Below the pieces are notes generated by a model. The model saw only the letters and a program-made list of their open reading frames with translations. It had not been told where the DNA came from and ran no database searches. The position numbers and the translations under genes were made by a program. Shown one piece after another: positions 25,566-33,699 of a DNA stretch of 45,524 nt; position 1 is the stretch's first letter; the number at the start of each line of letters is the position of its first letter. Origin of the DNA: Campylobacterales bacterium (GTDB lineage: Bacteria > Campylobacterota > Campylobacteria > Campylobacterales > Sulfurimonadaceae); assembly GCA_014859655.1 (NCBI GenBank), contig JACUTT010000015.1, positions 1 to 45,524 on the forward strand. The letters run 5' to 3'.

Positions 25566-25652
25566 CATAGTCCAAAATAAGCCTTGCCCTGATTGACAAA
25601 AACTCCGCTTTGCATTAGAATGCGCAAATAATTTACACCAAAAAGGGGTTAA

Positions 25653-26030
25653 GTGCGCAGTCCAAAGGGTTTTGGTAAGAACTATTTTTCGCTTAGCTCC
25701 ATCTGTGCGCACTCCTCCGCGAGCGTCTTGCATGCGCAATGCACGGCCTTTACCCACGCCAGCCGCAACTTCTCCTTCGAGACGCTGGAGGAGGATGAGG
25801 AGCCGTTGATTGACGAACTCGAGCTGATCGAGTGCAGCTCGCCTCGCTCAAAGAGCTCCTCCAGGCACTGCAACTGCTACTTTAAACGCCTTCTCTACAT
25901 CCTCACGCAGCTATTCAAATTTCACCCCCAAACTTTTTTCATCCACCTCTACAACCGTTCAGGCATTGCTCCGCCTTTTTCATTTTTATTTTCATATTTG
26001 CAAACAAAAAACAAAATTAGGAAATATTAA
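25653..26030 (+). CDS. Hypothetical ORF overlapping the btuB start
   Basis: A GTG at 25653, preceded by AAGGGG with good spacing, opens a 125-residue ORF whose TAA overlaps the ATG of the TonB receptor (TAATG). The middle (about 25720-25870) has G/C-rich third codon positions like the neighbours and reads FSFETLEEDEEPLIDELELI, an acidic patch followed by Ser/Cys-rich sequence. The start has a weak secretion-like stretch. The last 40 codons look AT-rich and less coding-like. I do not recognise the protein and the call is weak. Confidence 0.3.
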   Translation: MRSPKGFGKNYFSLSSICAHSSASVLHAQCTAFTHASRNFSFETLEEDEEPLIDELELIECSSPRSKSSSRHCNCYFKRLLYILTQLFKFHPQTFFIHLYNRSGIAPPFSFLFSYLQTKNKIRKY

Positions 26031-27880
26031 TGACAAAAAAAATAACAGTATCCCTTTTAAGCATGCTGCTTCTAAACAACGTCTATGCGGCGCCCATTGA
26101 ACTTGATGAAGTCACTGTAGAAGCGGCCAACAGAACCGAACAAAATATCAAAGACCTGACAGAATCTGTTACAGTTATTTCGGCACAAGAGATTGAAGAG
26201 TCCCGTGTAACTACTCTTTCCCAAGCATTGAACCGTCTTGGAAATATTGCGATGACATCCAACGGGGGGCCCGGTCAATCAAGTTCTATGCTTGTACGCG
26301 GTTTTGATTCAAAACGTGTCTTAGTCTTGGTCGATGGCATTCGTTATAACGATATCACTGGACTCAGTGGTGCACAGTTTTCTCAAATCATGCTAAATGA
26401 TGTTGAACATATAGAGATCATCAAAGGCGCCCAATCGGGCATCTGGGGTGCGGATGCATCTGCTGGTGTCATAAACATTGTCACTAAAAAAGGGAAAAAA
26501 GGAACACAGGCTACTGCCAATGTTGAGTATGGTTCATTTGCAACAAAACAGGCCAGTGCTCAGATTTTTCATAAAACAGACAGTTATGATTTCTCTTTTG
26601 GCGCATCCCGTTATGACACACGTGGGTTCTCCGCAGCAGAGCCAAAAAGTACGAGTGCGGATTATGGAAAACGTGGGGATGAACTAGGGTGGGAAGATGA
26701 TGCCTACGTCAACAAAACATACAACGCAAAGGCTGCCTACAACCTCACTGAAAACGACAGAGTAGAGGCAAGTTTTCGTTACATCGACAGCTATATCGAA
26801 TATGATGATGGAGCAGGTTTAGACGCGCCAAATGGTCCCTATACAGTAAATGATTTAGACAGTTATTTTTATTCTGCTGCATATAAACATAAAGACAAGC
26901 TCAATGACCTTGCTTTGCAATACAGCCTTTCACGCTTCAAGCGCTCCCAGTACGGCGGATATAGCGGAGATGTAGAGGAGATCTCTTTGCAAGACAAAAT
27001 TGCTTATGCCGAAGACTCTTTTGCTAGAGTTGGCGCCTCCTATCAGCGCTATCAGCAACAGACATCAGCCGGATCCGATCTTGATAAAAAATACAATGCG
27101 AAATCAGTCTATGCAACAAACTACAATAAGTTTCTTCTCTTGGAAGAGCTCGGAAGCACCATTTTCACCCAATCTCTGCGATATGACAGGTACAGTGTTT
27201 TCAACAATAAGACAACGGGAAAAGTTGGCCTTAAACAGTTTGTTCATAAGGATATTTACCTAAGTTCAAACTATGGCACGGCGTACAACATTCCAACACT
27301 TGACCAACTCTTTGGACGTTTCGGCACTTCTGAGCTCTCTCCTGAAGAGACAAAAAGCCTGGATCTAACCCTTGGAAACGACAATCTGACGCTCACCTAT
27401 TTCTACAACAAAGTGACAGACATGATCGAATGGACCCGGGTACAGTCAGACGCAAGCTATAACAACATTTCAGGAGTCTCGCGTCTCAAAGGTGTAGAAC
27501 TAGGCTATAAAGATGACTTTTTTGATCTACTCAGTTTAGGAGTAAACTATACCTATTTAGACGCTAAAGCTGCCGACGGAAGCACTCTTGCCAGGCGCCC
27601 CAAGCACCAGCTTGACGGAAATGTTTTCTACTTCATTACCGAAGGATTAAATATCGGTCTAAACGGTCAATACATCGGTACACGATACGATGGCAAAGAC
27701 AATTCTGGTGCCCAAACAGGAAAATATGCTCTCTTTAATACCGTTGTAAACTACACGATTAATGATAACTTCACGCTCTATGGAAAAATTGATAATATTA
27801 CCGACAAATATTATCAGGTCGTTGACGGATATGCCACCGCGGAACGCTCCTATTATGCCGGTCTGACGGCTAAATTTTAG
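26030..27880 (+). CDS. btuB: TonB-dependent cobalamin receptor, BtuB-like
   Basis: The 616-residue outer-membrane receptor has a signal peptide ending VYA, a TonB-box-like LDEVTVEA directly after it, a plug domain (SVTVISAQEIEES, GFDSKRVLVLVDGIRYND, VEHIEIIKGAQSGIWGADAS, VINIVTKKGKKG) and a 22-strand barrel ending in Phe (SYYAGLTAKF). Length matches E. coli BtuB (about 614). Position at the head of a cobalamin uptake and assembly operon supports cobalamin or cobinamide as substrate; the sequence alone would allow another chelate. AGGA lies eight bases before the ATG. I found no cobalamin riboswitch in the roughly 600 bases upstream. Confidence 0.9.
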   Translation: MTKKITVSLLSMLLLNNVYAAPIELDEVTVEAANRTEQNIKDLTESVTVISAQEIEESRVTTLSQALNRLGNIAMTSNGGPGQSSSMLVRGFDSKRVLVLVDGIRYNDITGLSGAQFSQIMLNDVEHIEIIKGAQSGIWGADASAGVINIVTKKGKKGTQATANVEYGSFATKQASAQIFHKTDSYDFSFGASRYDTRGFSAAEPKSTSADYGKRGDELGWEDDAYVNKTYNAKAAYNLTENDRVEASFRYIDSYIEYDDGAGLDAPNGPYTVNDLDSYFYSAAYKHKDKLNDLALQYSLSRFKRSQYGGYSGDVEEISLQDKIAYAEDSFARVGASYQRYQQQTSAGSDLDKKYNAKSVYATNYNKFLLLEELGSTIFTQSLRYDRYSVFNNKTTGKVGLKQFVHKDIYLSSNYGTAYNIPTLDQLFGRFGTSELSPEETKSLDLTLGNDNLTLTYFYNKVTDMIEWTRVQSDASYNNISGVSRLKGVELGYKDDFFDLLSLGVNYTYLDAKAADGSTLARRPKHQLDGNVFYFITEGLNIGLNGQYIGTRYDGKDNSGAQTGKYALFNTVVNYTINDNFTLYGKIDNITDKYYQVVDGYATAERSYYAGLTAKF

Positions 27881-27902
27881 GACCGGTTTGATATAGTAAG
27901 CA

Positions 27903-28943
27903 ATGCAGAAAATATCACTTGACAATTCACCTTTTAAAGAGAAAAAAGCCGACTTCCTCCTCGCGGCTAGCGTGACGCATACCTGCGAGATCCCTCTGCT
28001 TACCCAGGCGGGAATTCCGGGGAAGATCCCGCTTACGCCGACGCTGGATGCGGAGTTTGTCTCCACGGGAAGGGTCTTTTCTCTGGGCGAGATCGCCGAA
28101 ACGCCCAAGGGCGTGCCAACGCCTGCACTCATCACCCGGGCCGTGCATGAGCTCTGTTCTTTTTCAAAAATCCAGATCCTGGATCTAGGGCTTGTCACTG
28201 CGCCGCAGCAGTGCGACCTCATAGGCTTCGATATTCTCCCCACGCCCAGCATAACAGATGAGAAGGGGTTTGATGCGAAGGCTGTTTTTGAGAAGGGCTT
28301 TGAGTTCGGCAAGCACTATCAGCTTCAAGGCGACTATCTGATCTTGGGCGAAAGCACTCCTTCTGGGACGACAACGGCCCAAGCCTCGGTCACTGCCCTG
28401 GGATACGCAAGCGAAGGACTTTTTGCCTCCTCCTTTAAAGATTCCCCCAAGAACATAAAAGAGCAGACGATTGCCAAAGCCCTTGGCAAACTCAACGCCA
28501 ATATGGGCCTCTTTGAAAAGCTCGGCCATACCGCGGACAACATGCTTCTCTTCACCGCAGGTTTTGTCCTTTCCGCTTCGCGCCGTTTCAACATCGTGCT
28601 CGCAGGCGGCACGCAGATGGCCGCCGCCCTGCTGATTGCCAACAAGATCGCCAGGCTCAGGGGCATCCATCATGACAACCGCCATATCCACCTCTGCACG
28701 ACCCGATGGATCGCCGAAGACAAAGACTCGGACATCCTCTCCCTTATCGGCCAGCTTGATTTCAGGCTGAAGGCCTATTACGCCGACTTTAGTTTTGCGG
28801 ACTCTGCTCACCCTGCCTTGAAGCTCTACGACAAGGGAGAGGCCAAAGAGGGCGTCGGCGCGGGAGCTGCCATCGCCTATGCCTATGCCCGGGGCATCTC
28901 TCAAAAAGAGCTGAGCAGAAAGATCGAGGAGTACCTGCTGTGA
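27903..28943 (+). CDS. cobT: Archaeal/cyanobacterial-type CobT (nicotinate-nucleotide:DMB phosphoribosyltransferase)
   Basis: The 346-residue protein belongs to the TIGR00303/UPF0284 group, found mainly in archaea and cyanobacteria as the CobT counterpart, and not to the common E. coli/Salmonella CobT family. The family landmark GESTPSGTTTAQA is near residues 148-160, and GHTADNMLLFTAGF and LAGGTQMAAALL follow. The reaction is transfer of phosphoribose from nicotinate mononucleotide to dimethylbenzimidazole, giving alpha-ribazole phosphate. It lies 22 bases after btuB, and its TGA overlaps the cobU GTG, which supports the assignment by context. Confidence 0.85.
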   Translation: MQKISLDNSPFKEKKADFLLAASVTHTCEIPLLTQAGIPGKIPLTPTLDAEFVSTGRVFSLGEIAETPKGVPTPALITRAVHELCSFSKIQILDLGLVTAPQQCDLIGFDILPTPSITDEKGFDAKAVFEKGFEFGKHYQLQGDYLILGESTPSGTTTAQASVTALGYASEGLFASSFKDSPKNIKEQTIAKALGKLNANMGLFEKLGHTADNMLLFTAGFVLSASRRFNIVLAGGTQMAAALLIANKIARLRGIHHDNRHIHLCTTRWIAEDKDSDILSLIGQLDFRLKAYYADFSFADSAHPALKLYDKGEAKEGVGAGAAIAYAYARGISQKELSRKIEEYLL

Positions 28944-29434
28944 AGGCGCTCTTCATCGGCGGGATCAAAAGCGGCAAATCCCTCCATGCCGAAGCCTTTG
29001 CCCTTAAGCACTCCAAGCTCCCGCCGGTCTATCTGGCCACGACGGAGTTTATCGATGAGGAGATGAAAGAACGCATCGATCTGCACAAGATCCAAAGAAG
29101 TGAAAACTTCCTGACCCTCGAGGAGCCGATGAACCTTCTCGAAGCGATCCGCCCGCTCAAGACCCTTGTACTGCTCGAATGCACCTCGATGTGGATCAAC
29201 AACATGCTCCACCACGGCTTTAAAGATAAGGATATCAAAGAGCATCTCGAAAAGCTTCTCTGTCTTCCTCAGGATATCGTCTTTGTCCTCAATGATGTCG
29301 GCTCAGGGATCATCCCCGATAATGCCCTGGCCAGAGAGTATGTCGATATCTCCGGAAAAAGTGCCCAGCTCCTGGGAAAAAACTGCGACAGGGTCTTTCA
29401 CTGTATCGCAGGCATCTGTACGAAAATAAAATAG
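28940..29434 (+). CDS. cobU: Adenosylcobinamide kinase / adenosylcobinamide-phosphate guanylyltransferase
   Basis: The 164-residue protein is a CobU/CobP enzyme that phosphorylates adenosylcobinamide and then converts it to adenosylcobinamide-GDP. The P-loop is GGIKSGKS (7-14); His49 in RIDLHKIQR is placed like the histidine that takes GMP in Salmonella CobU. LLECTSMWINNML and VLNDVGSGIIPDN are further family landmarks. It is slightly short (usual 170-190). The GTG start overlaps the cobT stop (GTGA), so translation is coupled. Confidence 0.93.
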   Translation: MKALFIGGIKSGKSLHAEAFALKHSKLPPVYLATTEFIDEEMKERIDLHKIQRSENFLTLEEPMNLLEAIRPLKTLVLLECTSMWINNMLHHGFKDKDIKEHLEKLLCLPQDIVFVLNDVGSGIIPDNALAREYVDISGKSAQLLGKNCDRVFHCIAGICTKIK

Positions 29435-29445
29435 ACGGGCCGACG

Positions 29446-30201
29446 ATGCGCAACAGAGCAGCACAGATTCTTTCCAACATAGCCAAAGGCTTTTCCCTTG
29501 CCGTCTCTATGCTGACGACGCTCCCCTTTTTCCGCGTGCATGATTTCTTTAGCGGGATCAACGGCTATGCCGTGATGTTCTACCCTTTGGTCGGCTTTTT
29601 GCTCGGTGCCCTCCTCTATCTTTTTCACTTCCTGCTTGCGCCCTACCTCCCCTTAGAGCATCTCAACATCCTCCTCTTTGCCCTTTGGATAGTCTTGACG
29701 GGAGCCCTTCACCTCGACGGTTTTTCCGACACCGTCGATGCCCTCTTTGTCCCCAAAGAGAGAGCGGCCGAGGTGATGAAGGATCCCCATGTTGGGGCGA
29801 TGGGGATGGGCTTTAGTGCTGTTTTTCTTATCGTAAAAGCCTCTGCGCTTTGGCATCTTGAGGCTGTATGGGCGCTTCCGATCATCTTGATGTTTTCGCG
29901 TTTCACTGCCGTCTTGGCGATCTACTTCTTCCCCTACATCCGTGAGAACGGGATGAGCACCCTGGCCAAGCAGGAGTTCACATTGACGCAGCTCCTTTTC
30001 TCTTCGTTTATGGTCGGCCTTGCCGCTCTGCTCTTTCCCTCGGGGCTTCTTCTTCTGGGGACGGCGCTTATTGGCCTGCTTCTTTTCACGCTCTGGTTCA
30101 AGCGCCGTTTCGGAGGATTCAGCGGTGACCTTTACGGTTTTATGATCGAGATGAGCGAGCTGATCCTTTTGCATATCCTGCTTATAGCTGCTCTCTCATG
30201 A
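29446..30201 (+). CDS. cobS: Adenosylcobinamide-GDP ribazoletransferase (cobalamin synthase)
   Basis: The 251-residue inner-membrane protein joins adenosylcobinamide-GDP with alpha-ribazole or its phosphate. Family motifs are GALHLDGFSDTVDAL, MKDPHVGAMGMG and FGGFSGDLYGF. About six membrane segments are visible. It follows cobU by 11 bases and its TGA overlaps the ATG of cobC (ATGA), so the genes form one coupled operon. Confidence 0.95.
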   Translation: MRNRAAQILSNIAKGFSLAVSMLTTLPFFRVHDFFSGINGYAVMFYPLVGFLLGALLYLFHFLLAPYLPLEHLNILLFALWIVLTGALHLDGFSDTVDALFVPKERAAEVMKDPHVGAMGMGFSAVFLIVKASALWHLEAVWALPIILMFSRFTAVLAIYFFPYIRENGMSTLAKQEFTLTQLLFSSFMVGLAALLFPSGLLLLGTALIGLLLFTLWFKRRFGGFSGDLYGFMIEMSELILLHILLIAALS

Positions 30202-30767
30202 TTATCACCCTTCTGCGCCACGGCGAAGTCGATGAGGCCTATAGAGGCTGCTATAACGGCCATATCGATATCGGCCTCTCACCAAGAGGAAAAGCAGAGG
30301 CAAAAGCCCTCGCAGGCGTGCTTAAAACAGAAGCTTTCGAGGCTGTCTTCTGCTCCGATCTGAAACGCTGCAGGCAGATGCTCGAAGCCTTCGATCTAAA
30401 GACAAAACCCCTCTACACGCAGGCCCTGAGGGAAAAATCCTGGGGACGCCATGAGGGGAAGCGCTTTGAGGAGATCATCCAAACGGAAAGTTTCGCTTAT
30501 GAGAGTTTCGAGCAGTGGATCAATGCCCTCGACGGAGAGCAATATCCCCTCTATATAAAACGCATAGAGCACTTCTTCAAAAATTTTCTTCCCCTCAGCC
30601 CCCATAAGAACATCCTCGTCGTGACCCATGCCGGCGTTATCCGTGTCCTGATGCATCTTCTTCAAAACATCTCGCTCGAAGAGGCTTTTTCCAAGGGCTT
30701 TGGGTATGCAAACTACATCTGTCTCGACACGCAAAACTGGACATTCGGAGAGATCCAGTGCCTCTGA
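30198..30767 (+). CDS. cobC: Alpha-ribazole phosphatase, histidine phosphatase family
   Basis: The 189-residue cytoplasmic protein has the phosphoglycerate-mutase/histidine-phosphatase core: LLRHGE with nucleophile His8, SDLKRCRQM, a second catalytic Glu in REKSWGRHEG and the C-terminal THAGVIR histidine. In cobalamin pathways CobC removes the phosphate of alpha-ribazole-5'-phosphate or adenosylcobalamin-5'-phosphate. Sequence alone gives a broad phosphatase; the operon position after cobS decides the name. It overlaps cobS at its start and btuF at its end. Confidence 0.87.
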   Translation: MIITLLRHGEVDEAYRGCYNGHIDIGLSPRGKAEAKALAGVLKTEAFEAVFCSDLKRCRQMLEAFDLKTKPLYTQALREKSWGRHEGKRFEEIIQTESFAYESFEQWINALDGEQYPLYIKRIEHFFKNFLPLSPHKNILVVTHAGVIRVLMHLLQNISLEEAFSKGFGYANYICLDTQNWTFGEIQCL

Positions 30768-31579
30768 TCCTTTTGCTTCTGCTTCCTCTGTATGTTTTCG
30801 CCTCCGAGCGGATTATCACCCTTGCGCCCTCTTTGAGCGAGATCGTCTATGCCCTGGGAAAAGGAGATGAGCTGGTCGGCGTCAGCGAGTTCTCCTCCTG
30901 GCCCGAAGAGGTGAAGGAGATCACTAAAGTCGGCGGCTACTCCAACCCCTCCCTTGAAAGAGTCCTCTCGCTGAACCCGACCCTTGTCATCGGCCAGGGG
31001 AAATATGCGCATACGATAAGCCAGATCAAAGAGCTGGGCGTCAAGACCCTCAGCTTCGAGCTCGATACGATAGAAAATATCAAAAGCGCGATCCGAAAGA
31101 TTGCAGACGAACTTCACAGCGACGCATCCCCTCTGATAAACCCGATCAACGAAGCGCTTAAGCAGGTCAAAGAGGACAAACGGCTCGGTTCTGCGCTCAA
31201 GGGGAAAAAGGTCCTGATCATCTACGGCCTCTCTTTGGATATGAACCGCGGGATGTACATCGCCGGACACCATATCTTCTATGAGGAGATCATAGAGCTT
31301 GCCGGGGCGCAAAATGCCTTTCAGGGCGAGTTCCCGGGCCAGCCCGTAATCCACTACGAGGCTCTTTTACAGCTCAACCCCGATATCGTCATTTTGATCC
31401 ACCAAGAGGGGACCGACGGAAAGATCGACACGGAAAAAGCCAAAGCGCTCTGGTACACCATTCCCATCAACGCCTCCAAAAACAGAAGGATCCATATTAT
31501 GCAAAAAAGCTACCTCTCCATCCCCTCCCACCGCATTGCCAAAACGATCAGAGAGATCGCCGAGGTGATAGCACAATGA
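30758..31579 (+). CDS. btuF: Periplasmic cobalamin-binding protein of the ABC transporter
   Basis: The 273-residue protein is a class III (BtuF/FhuD-like) solute-binding protein with a signal peptide (MPLILLLLLPLYVFA). Family text includes RIITLAPSLSEIVYALG, WPEEVKEITKVGGYSNPSLE and LLQLNPDIVILIHQEG. It would hand cobalamin or cobinamide to BtuCD. The GTG start lies 10 bases before the end of cobC, and the stop overlaps the btuD ATG. The substrate is inferred from the operon, since the same fold also binds siderophores. Confidence 0.88.
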   Translation: MPLILLLLLPLYVFASERIITLAPSLSEIVYALGKGDELVGVSEFSSWPEEVKEITKVGGYSNPSLERVLSLNPTLVIGQGKYAHTISQIKELGVKTLSFELDTIENIKSAIRKIADELHSDASPLINPINEALKQVKEDKRLGSALKGKKVLIIYGLSLDMNRGMYIAGHHIFYEEIIELAGAQNAFQGEFPGQPVIHYEALLQLNPDIVILIHQEGTDGKIDTEKAKALWYTIPINASKNRRIHIMQKSYLSIPSHRIAKTIREIAEVIAQ

Positions 31580-32310
31580 TCCTCTCAGAACTCTCCCTCG
31601 CCTACGGGAACACGACTGTCCTCGATGGCATAGATCTTCAAACCAAGCGGAACTTTTCCATCCTCGGTGCCAACGGAAGCGGGAAGAGCACTCTGGCCAA
31701 GGCGCTCTGCGGACTCATCCCCTACGAAGGGAGTATCCTTATAGACGAGCAGGAGCTGCGCGGGATGGAGCCCAAAGAGAGGGCCAAAAAGATCGCCTAT
31801 ATCCCCTCGAAGATGCAAAGCTTCGAGCAGTTCACCAGTGTCGAAGAGTTCGTTCTGCTGGGGCGCTACCCCTATAAGAGCAGCTTCAAAGACTACTGCG
31901 ACAGCGACAAGAAACGGGTGAAAGAGATCCTAGAGGAGCTCAATATCAGTTCCCTTGCCAAGTCGAACCTCGATGCCCTCAGCTCCGGCCAGCAGCAGCT
32001 TGTCTTGATTTCGCAGGCCCTGGCCCAGGAGAGTGACTACATCATCTTTGACGAGCCCACGGCAAATCTTGATCCCAGGAACACACAGCTTTTTCTGCAG
32101 GAGTTCAAAAAACTGCGCCAAAACCATACCACTGTTTTGATCACCCATGACATCCAGCTTGCCTCGCATCTGAGTGATCCCGTACTCTTTATCAAAGAGA
32201 AGGCGGCAAAGTTTTACGAAAGCGGTTTTTTTGAAAAAGAGTTTTTGAGCCTCTCCTATGATGTTAAGTTTAAAAATGAAAACGGCCTGATTGGGATAGA
32301 GTATGTCTAA
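31576..32310 (+). CDS. btuD: Cobalamin ABC transporter, ATP-binding protein
   Basis: The 244-residue ATPase has Walker A GANGSGKST (31-39), signature LSSGQQQL, Walker B YIIFDEPTANLDP and switch LITHD. It powers import of corrinoid through BtuC. The usual LSGGQ is LSSGQ here, a common variation. Start overlaps btuF (ATGA) and end overlaps btuC by eight bases, so the three transporter parts are coupled. Confidence 0.92.
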   Translation: MILSELSLAYGNTTVLDGIDLQTKRNFSILGANGSGKSTLAKALCGLIPYEGSILIDEQELRGMEPKERAKKIAYIPSKMQSFEQFTSVEEFVLLGRYPYKSSFKDYCDSDKKRVKEILEELNISSLAKSNLDALSSGQQQLVLISQALAQESDYIIFDEPTANLDPRNTQLFLQEFKKLRQNHTTVLITHDIQLASHLSDPVLFIKEKAAKFYESGFFEKEFLSLSYDVKFKNENGLIGIEYV

Positions 32311-33262
32311 GGCGCTCATATGGATTTTTCTGCTTCTGCTGGCCCTGCTCTCCCCCTTTGTCGGAATCGCCACACTTGATATTGATACCCTTTTGGAGAG
32401 CGGCTCCCTCTCCAACCGTATCTTTTTTGACCTTCGCCTTCCGAGGATACTCTTGGCCTTTATGGTCGGAGGGAGTCTGGCCCTGGCCGGCCTTCTCTTT
32501 CAGACCCTCTTTCGAAATGCCCTGATGACTCCCTTTACCCTTGGTGTCTCTGGCGGGGCCGTTTTGGGCGCAGGGATTGCGATAAAACTGGGGCTCGGTC
32601 TGACGCTCGGCATCTCCGCCGTCTCCCTCTTCGGCTTTGGCGGCGCACTCTTTACCATCGTCCTGCTGATCCTTCTTTCGCGCTACCTTCTCAAGGCACG
32701 TCAGGAGTCGCTTCTTCTTCTGGGGATCGCCCTCTCCTTTTTCTACTCCTCGGCGCTGATGGTGCTCTTTTACCTCAGCTCTTTTACGGAGACCGCGACG
32801 ATCATGCGCTTTACGATGGGAAGCCTCTCCATCGTCGGCTACAGCAATGTCATCATTATCTCCATAGCCTCGCTCTTCTTGCTGCTTCTGCTCTGGTTTA
32901 AGCGTTTCGAGCTGCAGCTTTTGGCCCTCTCGGACGAGCAGGCTGCACTGAAGGGGATCAATACCCGCCGGCTAAGCTACCTCCTGCTGCTGATCACCTC
33001 CATCATCATCGGCGTTGTCGTGAGTCTGACGGGGCCTATCGGCTTTATCGGCCTGATCATCCCGCATATGGTGCGGCGCCTCTATCAAAAGAGTGTCGTC
33101 TCGCTGATCGTACCGGTGTTTCTGATCGGAGGGCTCTTTCTTCTGGCCTGCGACACCCTGACGCGGTTCCTCTCAAGCAGCAGCGAGATCCCCATCGGTG
33201 TCCTCACGGCGCTTATCGGCGGGCCTTTTTTCATCTATCTCATCATCTCCAGACAAAGGTAA
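32303..33262 (+). CDS. btuC: Cobalamin ABC transporter, permease (FecCD/BtuC family)
   Basis: The 319-residue inner-membrane protein has about ten hydrophobic segments and FecCD/BtuC landmarks: LRLPRILLAFMVGGSLALAG, FRNALMTPFTLGVSGGAVLG, the coupling region GPIGFIGLIIPHMVRRL and EIPIGVLTALIGGPFFIYLI at the end. It forms the translocation channel with BtuD. The order btuF-btuD-btuC inside a B12 assembly operon supports corrinoid as cargo over iron-siderophore. Confidence 0.92.
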   Translation: MSKALIWIFLLLLALLSPFVGIATLDIDTLLESGSLSNRIFFDLRLPRILLAFMVGGSLALAGLLFQTLFRNALMTPFTLGVSGGAVLGAGIAIKLGLGLTLGISAVSLFGFGGALFTIVLLILLSRYLLKARQESLLLLGIALSFFYSSALMVLFYLSSFTETATIMRFTMGSLSIVGYSNVIIISIASLFLLLLLWFKRFELQLLALSDEQAALKGINTRRLSYLLLLITSIIIGVVVSLTGPIGFIGLIIPHMVRRLYQKSVVSLIVPVFLIGGLFLLACDTLTRFLSSSSEIPIGVLTALIGGPFFIYLIISRQR

Positions 33263-33267
33263 TATAA

Positions 33268-33699
33268 ATGAGTTATATCTCATGGTTCCAAGAACACGGC
33301 AAAAAGCACAAGGCCATTATCGACAAGCTGCTTTCGCGCGGCTATAGCAAAGAGCAGATCATCGACTATTTCGACTTTGACGCGATGGTCGTAAACGAGC
33401 CCGACTTCTGCCCTCTCTACGCTGAAAACAAAAAGTGCCACGATATGCAAAGCCTCAACTGCTACCTCTGCTCCTGCCCGAACTTCCGTTTCGACGACGA
33501 GGGTGTGGACATCATAGAGGAGAAAAAACGCTACAGCTTTTGCAGTATCGACTCCAAGGATGGCCGCGTCGGCGTCTATGGAGAGAAGATCCATCAGGAC
33601 TGCTCGAAATGCACCGTGCCCCACCACAGGGCCTATGTAGAGAAGCATTTCGATCTGGAGTGGTTCAAGATCATGAAAGCATGCCCCTGTGGGGATTAA
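33268..33699 (+). CDS. Cysteine-rich small-domain (PF04071-like) protein
   Basis: The 143-residue soluble protein has a helical N-terminus (about 1-40) and then a cysteine-rich metal-binding-like domain. Cysteines occur in DFCPLY, KKCHDM, LNCYLCSCPNFRF, SFCSID, QDCSKCTVPHH and ACPCGD. This pattern matches the cysteine-rich small domain often encoded in cobalamin gene clusters; its role is unknown, and metal storage or delivery is only a guess. It lies five bases after btuC and overlaps the kinase gene by 11 bases, which ties it to the operon. Confidence 0.82.
   Translation: MSYISWFQEHGKKHKAIIDKLLSRGYSKEQIIDYFDFDAMVVNEPDFCPLYAENKKCHDMQSLNCYLCSCPNFRFDDEGVDIIEEKKRYSFCSIDSKDGRVGVYGEKIHQDCSKCTVPHHRAYVEKHFDLEWFKIMKACPCGD

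Noticed and set aside
25520-25570. GGTGCC near 25529 as the start of a cobalamin riboswitch before btuB
   Set aside because: No B12-box (AGTCAGGA-type) or GCCACTG core follows, and the segment is better explained as a worn MITE-like repeat.
25682-25873. 63-residue minus-strand ORF rich in Ser
   Set aside because: It needs a TTG start, has a Ser run that is the antisense of a Glu/Asp-rich stretch, and lacks a ribosome-binding site.
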